A stretch of 64,000 bases of DNA from Nocardioides sp. ChNu-153 (GTDB lineage: Bacteria > Actinomycetota > Actinomycetes > Propionibacteriales > Nocardioidaceae): NCBI RefSeq assembly GCF_030466625.1, contig NZ_JADEVT010000003.1, positions 124,001-188,000 of the forward strand, in the 5' to 3' direction. Below are positions 41,527-48,604 of this stretch, piece after piece. The notes beneath the pieces were generated by a model. The model searched no databases. It was not told the origin of the DNA and saw only the letters and a list, made by a program, of their open reading frames with translations. The stretch's first letter is position 1. Each line of letters begins with the position of its first letter. Position numbers and translations under genes: made by a program.

Positions 41527-42312
41527 ATGACCTCCCGCACCGTCGTCATCACCGGCGCCGCCGCCGGCATCGGCCGCGCCGCCGCCCTCACCTTCGCCCG
41601 CGACGGCTGGACCGTCGGCGCCTACGACGTCGACGAGGACGGCCTCGCGACCCTGGCCGACGAGGTCGCCGCGCTCGGCCAGCGCGCCGTCACGGGCCGC
41701 CTCGACGTCTCCGACGCGGACGGCTTCCGCGCGGCCCTCGACGCGTTCGTCGCGGAGACCGGGCGCCTCGACGTGCTCGTCAACAACGCCGGCATCCTCA
41801 CCGCCGGCAAGTTCGAGGAGATCCCGGTCGAGCGCCACCACCGCGAGATCGACGTCAACGTGCGCGGCGTCGTCAACGGCCTGCACGCGGCCGAGCCGCA
41901 CCTGCGTCCCGGCTCGGTGGTGGTCAACCTGGCGTCGGCCTCGGCCATCTACGGGCAGGCGGAGCTGGCGGTCTACAGCGCGACCAAGTTCTTCGTGCGC
42001 GGCCTCACCGAGGCGCTCGACATCGAGTGGGGTGAGCGGGGTGTGCGCGTCGTCGCGCTGTGGCCGCTGTTCGTCGAGACGGCGATGACGCAGGGCGTCT
42101 CGACCGGCACCACGCAGTCGCTCGGCATCAACCTCGGCCCGCAGGACGTGGCCGACGCGATCGTCGCCGCCGTCGAGCCGTCGCGGCTCGCCCGGACGTT
42201 GCACCAGGTGCACTTCCCCGTCGGGCGCCAGAGCGAGGTGCTGTCGCTGGCCTCGCGCTTCTCCCCCGCCTGGCTGACGCGCCTGGTCAACAAGAAGCTC
42301 GCCGCGCACTGA
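41527..42312 (+). CDS. Short-chain dehydrogenase/reductase
   Basis: A 261-residue classical SDR. The NAD(P)-binding TGAAAGIGRAAAL motif (about 9-21), VNNAGIL, the catalytic Ser in NLASASAIYGQ and the YxxxK pair (YSATK) are all present. Asp at YDVDED after beta-2 favours NAD(H). The C-terminal segment (VLSLASRFSPAWLTRLVNKK) is amphipathic and may contact membranes. The substrate is unknown. It has a well-formed leaderless promoter and is convergent with the ECF41 sigma gene 19 bp away. Confidence 0.88.
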   Translation: MTSRTVVITGAAAGIGRAAALTFARDGWTVGAYDVDEDGLATLADEVAALGQRAVTGRLDVSDADGFRAALDAFVAETGRLDVLVNNAGILTAGKFEEIPVERHHREIDVNVRGVVNGLHAAEPHLRPGSVVVNLASASAIYGQAELAVYSATKFFVRGLTEALDIEWGERGVRVVALWPLFVETAMTQGVSTGTTQSLGINLGPQDVADAIVAAVEPSRLARTLHQVHFPVGRQSEVLSLASRFSPAWLTRLVNKKLAAH

Positions 42313-42331
42313 GGGGGCTGGGGTCTCCCGC

Positions 42332-43297
42332 CTAGGTGGGGAGACCCCGGAGCCCGGCCAGCTTCGCCGGGTTGCGCACGAGGTCGACGCGGACGACGCG
42401 CCCGCCCGCCGTGGTGAGTGCCACGACGCCGGTGACGCGGGTCGTGGCGCCGCCGTCGGGGCCCTCGGGCCGCACGATCGCGAACCCGGTCGCGCCGTTC
42501 ACCCGCACCAGCTCGACCCGCTCGCGCCCGGCGGCGTCGACCTTGGCGAGCACGCCGAGCAGGAAGCGCGCGACGCGGTCGGCGCCCACCACCGGGCGGC
42601 GTGCGGAGCTGACGACGCCGCCGCCGTCACCGGTCAGCACGACGTCGGGGTCGAGCACCGCGACGAGACCCGCGAGGTCGCCCTGCAGGCTCGCCCCGGC
42701 GAAGGCGGCGACGACCGCGTCGTGCTCGGCCGGGTCGACGGGTGCGCGGGTGCGCTCCGCGGCCAGGTGGCGCCGGGCCCGGCTGGCGAGCTGGCGCACC
42801 GCGGCCGGCGTGCGCCCCACGACCCGGGCCACCTCGTCGAACGTCAGGCCGAACACGTCGTGCAGCACCCACGCCGTGCGCTCCGCGGGCGAGAGCCGCT
42901 CGAGCAGCACCAGCAGCGCGTAGTGCACCTCGTCCGCCAGCGTCACCCGGTCCGCGGGGTCGTCGCCGTCGCCCGCCCCTCCGGGACCACCGGGCGCCGC
43001 GAGCCCGCCGAGCACCGGCTCGGGGAGCCAGGGGCCGACGTAGGTCTCCCGCCGTACCCGCGCGGAGCGGAGCACGTCGAGCGCCCGCCGCGACACCGCG
43101 ACCACCGCCCACGCCTCGAGGTCGTCGAGCGGCTCCGCGACCCCCGCGAGCCGCAGCCACGTGTCGGCGACGACGTCCTCGGCGTCCGCGCGGGAGCCGA
43201 GGATCGCGTAGGCCACGCCGACGAGCCGGGGCCGCAGCGCGTCGTACCGCTCCGCGAGCTCGGCCGGGCTCGAGCGGGGAGCGGGGTCAGCGGCCAC
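42332..43297 (-). CDS. ECF41-type sigma factor with C-terminal SnoaL-like domain (SigJ-like)
   Basis: A 321-residue ECF sigma factor with a long C-terminal extension. Region 2 (about 10-85) has YAILGSRADAEDVVADTWLR and WAVVAVSRRALDVLR; region 4 (about 115-175) has LSPAERTAWVLHDVFGLTFD and RTPAAVRQLASRARRHL. The ECF41 signatures WLPEPVL (between sigma domains) and the final NPAKL motif are present; the SnoaL_2 domain spans about 185-315. In ECF41 the fused C-terminal domain replaces an anti-sigma factor. GTG 43297 overlaps the upstream NmrA-like gene by 11 bp. ECF41 genes usually neighbour oxidoreductase/epimerase genes. Confidence 0.9.
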   Translation of the reverse strand: MAADPAPRSSPAELAERYDALRPRLVGVAYAILGSRADAEDVVADTWLRLAGVAEPLDDLEAWAVVAVSRRALDVLRSARVRRETYVGPWLPEPVLGGLAAPGGPGGAGDGDDPADRVTLADEVHYALLVLLERLSPAERTAWVLHDVFGLTFDEVARVVGRTPAAVRQLASRARRHLAAERTRAPVDPAEHDAVVAAFAGASLQGDLAGLVAVLDPDVVLTGDGGGVVSSARRPVVGADRVARFLLGVLAKVDAAGRERVELVRVNGATGFAIVRPEGPDGGATTRVTGVVALTTAGGRVVRVDLVRNPAKLAGLRGLPT

Positions 43298-44054
43298 CGA
43301 GCCACTCCGCGAAGGTCTGCGTGCCGACGAGGTCGGGCGCGGCGGGCACGAGCGCCCCCGCGCGCACGCCCTTCCCGAACGCGCCCGGCACGGGCACGGG
43401 CACGACGAAGCGGGGTCCGTCCCCGCGGCGCGCCGGGGTGCGGGCGGTGCGGCGGGCCATGGCGGCGAGGTCCTCGCGGGCGGGGCCGGCGAGCTCGAGG
43501 ACGGTACGACGGGGCTCGCCCACCGCGAGCCGTGCGAGGACCTCGGCGACCTCCGCGGCGGCGACGGGCCGCACCGGCATCCGGGGCGCGAGGCCGACGG
43601 GACCGAGCGCCATCCGCTGCGTCATCTGGCCGGCGAACTCGTGGAACTGGGTGGCGCGCAGGACCGTCCAGGGCACGGGACCGGCGGTCACGAGCGCCTC
43701 CTGGCGCAGCTTGCCGGCGTAGTAGTCGTAGGGGACCCGGTCGATCCCGACGATGGAGAGCACGACGTGGTGCCCGACACCGGCGGCCTGCTCGGCGGCC
43801 AGGAGGGCCTCGGTGGTGCGGCCGAAGAACGCCTCCGACTCCGCGCCCTTCATCGTGACCACGTTGAGCGCGTCGACCACGGCGTCGACGCCGGCGAGGC
43901 GCTCGGTCAGCGTCGCCGCGAGTGCGGCCCCCGGCCGCGTGAGGTCGACACCCGTCGAGCGCGCCAGCACCACCGTCTCGTGCCCCGCGGCGCGCAGCGC
44001 CTCCGCCGTGAGCGCTCCGACCAGCCCGGTCCCGCCCGCCACTGCCACCCGCAT
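43287..44054 (-). CDS. NAD(P)-binding NmrA/epimerase-like protein
   Basis: A 255-residue atypical SDR. The dinucleotide motif VAVAGGTGLVGALTAEAL is at 3-20, followed by VVLARSTGVDLTRP, VVDALNVVTM, HHVVLSIVGIDR with YYAGKLRQEAL, and PWTVLRATQFHEFAGQ. The YxxxK-type lysine of YYAGKLRQE is retained. It belongs to the NAD(P)H-binding, NmrA-like COG0702 set; the exact reaction is unknown. ECF41 sigma genes are typically linked to carboxymuconolactone decarboxylase, oxidoreductase or epimerase (COE) genes; this gene is the probable COE partner and regulon member. Translationally coupled upstream of the sigma gene. GAGAGG precedes the ATG. Confidence 0.85.
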   Translation of the reverse strand: MRVAVAGGTGLVGALTAEALRAAGHETVVLARSTGVDLTRPGAALAATLTERLAGVDAVVDALNVVTMKGAESEAFFGRTTEALLAAEQAAGVGHHVVLSIVGIDRVPYDYYAGKLRQEALVTAGPVPWTVLRATQFHEFAGQMTQRMALGPVGLAPRMPVRPVAAAEVAEVLARLAVGEPRRTVLELAGPAREDLAAMARRTARTPARRGDGPRFVVPVPVPGAFGKGVRAGALVPAAPDLVGTQTFAEWLGGR

Positions 44055-44167
44055 GTCCGTCCCTCTCCGTCGCGGCCCCCGGCGGGCCGTCCACACCGAG
44101 GACGAGACGGCCGGCCAGAGTGTGACATCCCCGCCGCCGTGCGCGGCGCGTCCTTGCCGCGCCGACG

Positions 44168-44173
44168 TAGCGT
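44168..44173 (+). promoter_or_regulatory. Putative leaderless -10 element of the DUF3140 gene
   Basis: TAGCGT is followed by 6 bases and ATG 44180, with no Shine-Dalgarno sequence. Confidence 0.45.
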
Positions 44174-44179
44174 CGCCGC

Positions 44180-44512
44180 ATGAGCGAGACCAACGACGCC
44201 GTCGCCGAGGTCTGGGACGACTGGCAGGACGCCGTGAACATGACCCCGTCCGAGCTCGAGAAGTGGCTCGAGACCGACGAGTCGCAGTCGGTCGGGCAGG
44301 GCGAGGGCGAGTCGACCGGGCACAAGTCGGGCCGCCGCATCGTCGAGATCAAGCACAAGAACAAGACCGAGCTCACCGACGACGACGCCGCCCACATGCG
44401 CAAGGTCGTCGGGTACGTCGCGCGCCACTCCGCGCAGCGGCCGAAGGGCGACGTCACCGACACGAAGTGGCGCTGGTCGCTGATGAACTGGGGCCACGAC
44501 CCGCTGAAGTAG
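44180..44512 (+). CDS. DUF3140 family protein
   Basis: A 110-residue soluble protein matching DUF3140 over its length: VNMTPSELEKWLETDESQSV, GHKSGRRIVEIKHKNKTELT, HMRKVVGYVARHSAQRP and the terminal SLMNWGHDPLK. The family is common in actinobacteria and some proteobacteria, has no known function, and often looks like a small DNA- or nucleoid-binding protein by charge. It is followed by a small membrane-protein gene 30 bp downstream and is divergent from the NmrA-like gene. Confidence 0.85.
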   Translation: MSETNDAVAEVWDDWQDAVNMTPSELEKWLETDESQSVGQGEGESTGHKSGRRIVEIKHKNKTELTDDDAAHMRKVVGYVARHSAQRPKGDVTDTKWRWSLMNWGHDPLK

Positions 44513-44542
44513 CCGGCCGCCCGGATCGGGTACCGGGCCCCC

Positions 44543-45088
44543 ATGAGCCGACGACTGGTACGACGCGTGGTGGGGCAGGGCCTGGCGGCCGGGGCGATCG
44601 GGGCCGTCGTGATGACGCTCGGCGAGAAGGTCGAGCAGCGTCGGACCGGGCGGCCAGACTCCTTCGTGCCCGCGCGCGTGCTCGAGCGACTCGTCGGGGC
44701 CGACGAGCAGACCGGGGCGCGGTCGACGGCGACGAACTGGGCGATGCACTTCGGCCAGGCCGCCCTGCTGGGCGTGGTGCGGTCGACGATGGCGCACGCC
44801 GGCCTGCGCGGGCCGCTGGCCTCGGCGAAGTTCACGGTCCTGCGCCTCACCACCGACCAGGTGCTCGAGAACGCCACCGGCGTCGGGGCGCCCCCGCAGA
44901 CCTGGCCGCGGGGCGAGCTCGTGCTGGACGTGGTCCACAAGACGGTCTACGCCTTCACCACCGGGCTCGTCGCTGACGCGCTCGCCGCGAAGGAAGGCCC
45001 GGGTCCCGGCCAGCGCCACGCCGCCGCGGTGCCCGGGCGTCACGCCGACGTCGGCCCGGTCCCGCGCGACTCGGCGTTCGGGCGCTGA
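44543..45088 (+). CDS. Conserved hypothetical membrane-associated protein
   Basis: A 181-residue protein with a basic N-terminus (MSRRLVRRVVGQG), a short hydrophobic segment (LAAGAIGAVVMTLGEKV) and two later weakly hydrophobic stretches (AMHFGQAALLGVVRSTM, VVHKTVYAFTTGLVADAL). The pattern fits small four-segment actinobacterial membrane proteins of unknown function, loosely like DUF1440. No catalytic motif is seen. It lies 30 bp after the DUF3140 gene and is probably cotranscribed; its 3' flank is the repeat cassette. Confidence 0.65.
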   Translation: MSRRLVRRVVGQGLAAGAIGAVVMTLGEKVEQRRTGRPDSFVPARVLERLVGADEQTGARSTATNWAMHFGQAALLGVVRSTMAHAGLRGPLASAKFTVLRLTTDQVLENATGVGAPPQTWPRGELVLDVVHKTVYAFTTGLVADALAAKEGPGPGQRHAAAVPGRHADVGPVPRDSAFGR

Positions 45089-45213
45089 GGGCCCGGGCCG
45101 CCCGCAGCGGTACGCCGGCCCGCCCGCGCCTCCCGCCGCCGCCAGCGGTACGCCGGCCCGCACGAGCCGCCGTACCGGCCCGGGATTTGCCTCCGGGCGA
45201 CACTTGACGCCGC

Positions 45214-45259
45214 AACCCGCCACTTCCGGCGGAAAGTTTTCGCCCGGAAGTGGCGGGTT
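45214..45259. other. Long hairpin, copy 1
   Basis: AACCCGCCACTTCCGG pairs with CCGGAAGTGGCGGGTT, and the interior GGCGGAAA/TTTTCGCC also pairs, giving a stem above 20 bp. The equivalent in copy 2 spans 45389-45434 and has two base changes in the interior. Confidence 0.85.
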
Positions 45260-45285
45260 CCCCGGTGCACCGGGGAACCCGCCAC
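45250..45285. other. Perfect 36-bp palindrome, copy 1
   Basis: GTGGCGGGTTCCCCGGTG followed directly by its reverse complement. It shares its left arm (GTGGCGGGTT) with the preceding hairpin, so the two structures are mutually exclusive in single strands. Confidence 0.92.
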
Positions 45286-45424
45286 GACCCGCCCCTCAGT
45301 ACGACTCCGGCCGCCCGCAGCGGTACGCCGGCCCGCGCGCGCCGCCGTACCGGCCCGAGATTTGCCCCTGGACGACACTTGACGCCTCAACCCGCCACTT
45401 CCGGCGGAAAGCTTTCACCCGGAA

Positions 45425-45460
45425 GTGGCGGGTTCCCCGGTGCACCGGGGAACCCGCCAC
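45425..45460. other. Perfect 36-bp palindrome, copy 2
   Basis: Identical to the palindrome at 45250-45285, although flanking sequence in the two copies has diverged. It ends 10 bases before the stop codon of the minus-strand acyl-CoA dehydrogenase gene. Confidence 0.92.
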
Positions 45461-45470
45461 GACCCGCCCC

Positions 45471-46634
45471 TCAGTACGACTTCGGCAGCCCGAGGGTGTG
45501 CATGGCGACGAAGTTGAGGATCATCTCGCGGCTGACGGGCGCGATGCGGCCGAGCCGTGCGGCGACCAGCATGTTGCCGAGCCCGTACTCCACCGTCAGG
45601 CCGTTGCCGCCGTGGGTGTGGACGGCGACGTCGGTGGCGTTGCAGGCGACCTCGCCGCCGGCGTACTTGGCCATGTTGGCGTACTCGCCGGCCCCGAAGT
45701 CGTCGCCCGCGTCGTACAGCGCCGCGGCCTTCTGCCACAGCAGCCGCGCCTGCTCGAGCTCGATCTTGATCTTCGCCAGCGGGTGCGCGATGCCCTGGTG
45801 GGCGCCGATGGGCTGGTCGCGCCAGACGGTGCGCTCCTTGGCGTAGGCCACGCCCTTGTCGAGCGCGTAGCGCGCCATGCCGCACGAGAAGGCCGCGCCC
45901 ATGATGCGCTCGGGGTTGAGCCCGGCGAAGAGCTGCCACATCCCGCCGTCCTCGTCCCCGACGAGCGCGTCGGCCGGCACGCGCACGTCGTCGAGGAACA
46001 GCGTGAACTGCTTCTCCGGCGCCTGCCACGACATGGGGATGACCTGCTTGTCGAAGCCCGGGGCGTCGGTCGGCACCACGAACAGCGCCGGCTTGAGCTT
46101 GCCCGTCGTCGCGTCCGCCGTGCGCGCCACGATGAGCACCGACGCGGCCTCGTCGACGCCGGAGATGTAGGTCTTCTGCCCCTTGATCACCCAGTGGTCG
46201 CCGTCGCGCGTGGCGGTCGTGGTGATCTGGTGGGAGTTGGACCCGGCGTCGGCCTCGGTGATGCCGAACGCCATGAGGTGCGTGCCGTCGGCGATGCCCG
46301 GCAGCCAGCGCTGCTTCTGCTCGGGCGTGCCGCAGCGGTTGATGATCGAGCCGCAGATCGCGGGGCTGACGACCATCATCAGCAGCGGGGCGCCGGCCGC
46401 CGCCGACTCCTCGAGCACCGCCGCGAGGTCGGCCATGCCGCCGCCGCCACCGCCGTGCTCCTCGGGGATGTTGACGCCGAGGAAGCCGTTGCGGCCCATC
46501 TCGAGCCACATCTCGGTCATCTTGCCGCCCTCGCGGGCCTGCTTCGCGACGTACTCGTGGCCGTACTTGGCCGCCAGCTTCGCGACCGCCTCCCGCAGCG
46601 CGGTGCGCTCGTCGGGCTCGGTGAACGTGCTCAT
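45471..46634 (-). CDS. Acyl-CoA dehydrogenase (last gene of the AtuA/carboxylase operon)
   Basis: A 387-residue flavin acyl-CoA dehydrogenase. N-terminal helical domain with FLGVNIPEEHGGGGGGMADL, the FAD/substrate loop MAFGITEADAGSNSHQITTT, WVIKGQKTYISGVDEA in the beta domain, and C-terminal NATDVAVHTHGGNGLTVEYG. It oxidises an acyl-CoA to the 2-enoyl-CoA, passing electrons to ETF. Its overlap with the carboxylase gene (4 bp) and the other acyl-CoA dehydrogenase in the operon point to sequential oxidation of a branched substrate. The 3' end is duplicated in the adjacent repeat. Confidence 0.9.
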   Translation of the reverse strand: MSTFTEPDERTALREAVAKLAAKYGHEYVAKQAREGGKMTEMWLEMGRNGFLGVNIPEEHGGGGGGMADLAAVLEESAAAGAPLLMMVVSPAICGSIINRCGTPEQKQRWLPGIADGTHLMAFGITEADAGSNSHQITTTATRDGDHWVIKGQKTYISGVDEAASVLIVARTADATTGKLKPALFVVPTDAPGFDKQVIPMSWQAPEKQFTLFLDDVRVPADALVGDEDGGMWQLFAGLNPERIMGAAFSCGMARYALDKGVAYAKERTVWRDQPIGAHQGIAHPLAKIKIELEQARLLWQKAAALYDAGDDFGAGEYANMAKYAGGEVACNATDVAVHTHGGNGLTVEYGLGNMLVAARLGRIAPVSREMILNFVAMHTLGLPKSY

Positions 46635-48604
46635 GCCTCTTCCCCTCCGTCGGCGACGACCGCGAGCACCTCGCCCGCGGCCACCTGCTGCCCGGCAGCG
46701 ACCGGGACGTCGGTGACGGTGCCGTCGTGCGGCGCCGCCACGGTGTGCTGCATCTTCATCGCCTCGAGCACGAGCACCGGGTCGCCCGCGGCGACCTGCT
46801 GCCCGGCCTCGGCCACCACCCGCACGACCGTGCCGGGCATGGGCGCGAGCAGCGAGCCGCTCGCGACCGCGTCGGCCGGGTCGGTGAACCGCGGCAGCAC
46901 CCGCAGCGCCACGTGACCCCCGGGGCCGTCGACGTCGACGACGCCCACCCCGCCCGCGGGCACGGCGACGGCGTACGTCGAGCGCACCCCGTCCACCTCG
47001 AGCACCACGCGCGTGGGGCTCGCGGCCACGACCACGGCGTCGTCCACGACGTACCCGTCGGCGCCCCCGCGGGCGCCGCTCCACGCCACCTCGACCTCGG
47101 CGTCGCCGTGCACGAACCGGGTCACCTGCGGCTGCGAGGGCACGTTGCGCCACGCGACCGGGATGCCCCGCTGCACCGTCCGCTCGCCACGGGCGGTCTC
47201 GGCGAGGGCGACGGCGGCCGCCACCGCCGCCGGGCGTACGGCGGGAGCCTCCCCGCCGAGCGGGCGCTCGCCGAGGAACGCCGTGGAGACGTCCCCGGCC
47301 AGGAACGCCTCGTCGCCCAGCACCGCGACGAGCTGGTCGCGGTTGGTCACGAGCCCGTGGATGCGCGCCCGGCGCAGCGCGCCCGCCAGCGCCCGCGCGG
47401 CCTGGCGCCGGGTCGGCGCCCACGCGATGACCTTGGCCAGCATGGCGTCGTAGTGCGTGCCGACCTCGTCGCCCCCGGCGAACCCGGAGTCCAGCCGCAG
47501 CCCGGCCGGGGCGGTGCCGAGCTCGAACGCGACGTCGACACCCGGCAGGTCGAACGCCGTCAGCAGGCCCGACTGGGGCTGGTAGTCGGCCGCCGGGTCC
47601 TCGGCGTAGAGCCGCACCTCGATCGCGTGGCCCACCGGCTCGGGGCGGGCGGCGGGCAGCGGCGTGCCCTCCGCGACCGCGAGCTGCATCGCGACGAGGT
47701 CGACCCCGAAGACCTGCTCGGTGACGGGGTGCTCGACCTGCAGGCGCGTGTTCATCTCGAGGAAGAAGAACCGCTGGGTGGTCGCGTCCATGAGGAACTC
47801 GACCGTGCCGGCGCCGCGGTAGTCGATCGCCTCCGCGGCCCGGCGGGCCGCCTCGTGCAGGGCGCGCCACGTCTCCTCGGCGAGCCCGGGGGCGGGTGCC
47901 TCCTCGACGACCTTCTGGTGGCGGCGCTGCAGCGAGCAGTCCCGCTCGCCGAGCACGATCGCGCCCTGCTCGGTGCCGACGACCTGCACCTCGACGTGGC
48001 GGCCGCGCTCGACGTACGGCTCGACGAAGACGGTGCCGTCCCCGAAGGCGCTCGCGGCCTCGGCCTGGGCGGCCGCGACGGCGTCGGGCAGCTCGGCGAG
48101 GGTGCGCACGATGCGCATGCCGCGCCCGCCGCCGCCCGCCGAGGCCTTCACCAGCAGCGGCAGGTCGTCCTCGGTGGCCGCCGCGGGCTCGACCGAGTCG
48201 AGGACGGGTACGCCGGCGCCCGCCATCAGCTCCTTGGCGGCGACCTTCGAGCCCATGACGTCGATCGACTCGGGGCTGGGGCCGATCCAGGTCAGGCCCG
48301 CGTCGACCACGGCCCGCGCGAACGCGGCGTTCTCCGACAGGAAGCCGTAGCCGGGGTGCACCGCGTCGGCGCCGGCCGCCCGCGCGGCCGCCAGCACGAG
48401 GTCGGCGCGCAGGTAGGTCTCGGCCGGCGTGCTGCCGGGCAGCCGCACCGCGGTGTCGGCCTCGGCCACGAACGGCAGGTGGGCGTCGGCGTCGGAGTGC
48501 ACGGCCACGGTGGCGACGCCGAGACGGCGGCAGGTGGCGAAGACGCGGCGGGCGATCTCGCCGCGGTTGGCGACGAGGACTCGGGTGATCACGGGTGCGC
48601 TCAC
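46631..48604 (-). CDS. Biotin carboxylase/BCCP subunit of an acyl-CoA carboxylase
   Basis: A 657-residue alpha subunit. Biotin carboxylase domain (about 1-450) with VLVANRGEIARRVFATCRRL, GYGFLSENAAFARA, ATP-grasp KASAGGGGRGMR, EMNTRLQVEHPVTEQV; a middle BT-type region; and a C-terminal biotinyl domain with the biotin Lys in EAMKM, 40 residues from the end. With the beta subunit encoded just upstream it forms an acyl-CoA carboxylase (acetyl-, propionyl-, methylcrotonyl- or geranyl-CoA type). AtuA context favours methylcrotonyl- or geranyl-like substrates (inference). GTG start with 4-bp overlap at both ends. Confidence 0.9.
   Translation of the reverse strand: MSAPVITRVLVANRGEIARRVFATCRRLGVATVAVHSDADAHLPFVAEADTAVRLPGSTPAETYLRADLVLAAARAAGADAVHPGYGFLSENAAFARAVVDAGLTWIGPSPESIDVMGSKVAAKELMAGAGVPVLDSVEPAAATEDDLPLLVKASAGGGGRGMRIVRTLAELPDAVAAAQAEAASAFGDGTVFVEPYVERGRHVEVQVVGTEQGAIVLGERDCSLQRRHQKVVEEAPAPGLAEETWRALHEAARRAAEAIDYRGAGTVEFLMDATTQRFFFLEMNTRLQVEHPVTEQVFGVDLVAMQLAVAEGTPLPAARPEPVGHAIEVRLYAEDPAADYQPQSGLLTAFDLPGVDVAFELGTAPAGLRLDSGFAGGDEVGTHYDAMLAKVIAWAPTRRQAARALAGALRRARIHGLVTNRDQLVAVLGDEAFLAGDVSTAFLGERPLGGEAPAVRPAAVAAAVALAETARGERTVQRGIPVAWRNVPSQPQVTRFVHGDAEVEVAWSGARGGADGYVVDDAVVVAASPTRVVLEVDGVRSTYAVAVPAGGVGVVDVDGPGGHVALRVLPRFTDPADAVASGSLLAPMPGTVVRVVAEAGQQVAAGDPVLVLEAMKMQHTVAAPHDGTVTDVPVAAGQQVAAGEVLAVVADGGEEA

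Larger units (their letters stand above)
45096..45485. repeat. Tandem 175-bp repeat cassette with nested palindromes
   Basis: Copy 1 (about 45136-45310) and copy 2 (about 45311-45485) are about 90% identical at an offset of exactly 175 bp. A partial third unit (GCAGCGGTACGCCGGCCCG) lies at about 45096-45122. Copy 2 contains the stop and last codons of the acyl-CoA dehydrogenase gene, and copy 1 has a duplicate of that end. The cassette fills the convergent spacer between two genes (45089-45470). Confidence 0.9.

Noticed and set aside
45096..45485. Insertion-sequence remnant or att sites
   Set aside because: No transposase or integrase fragment and no target-site duplication; the duplication includes a host gene's stop codon, which fits slippage or local duplication better.
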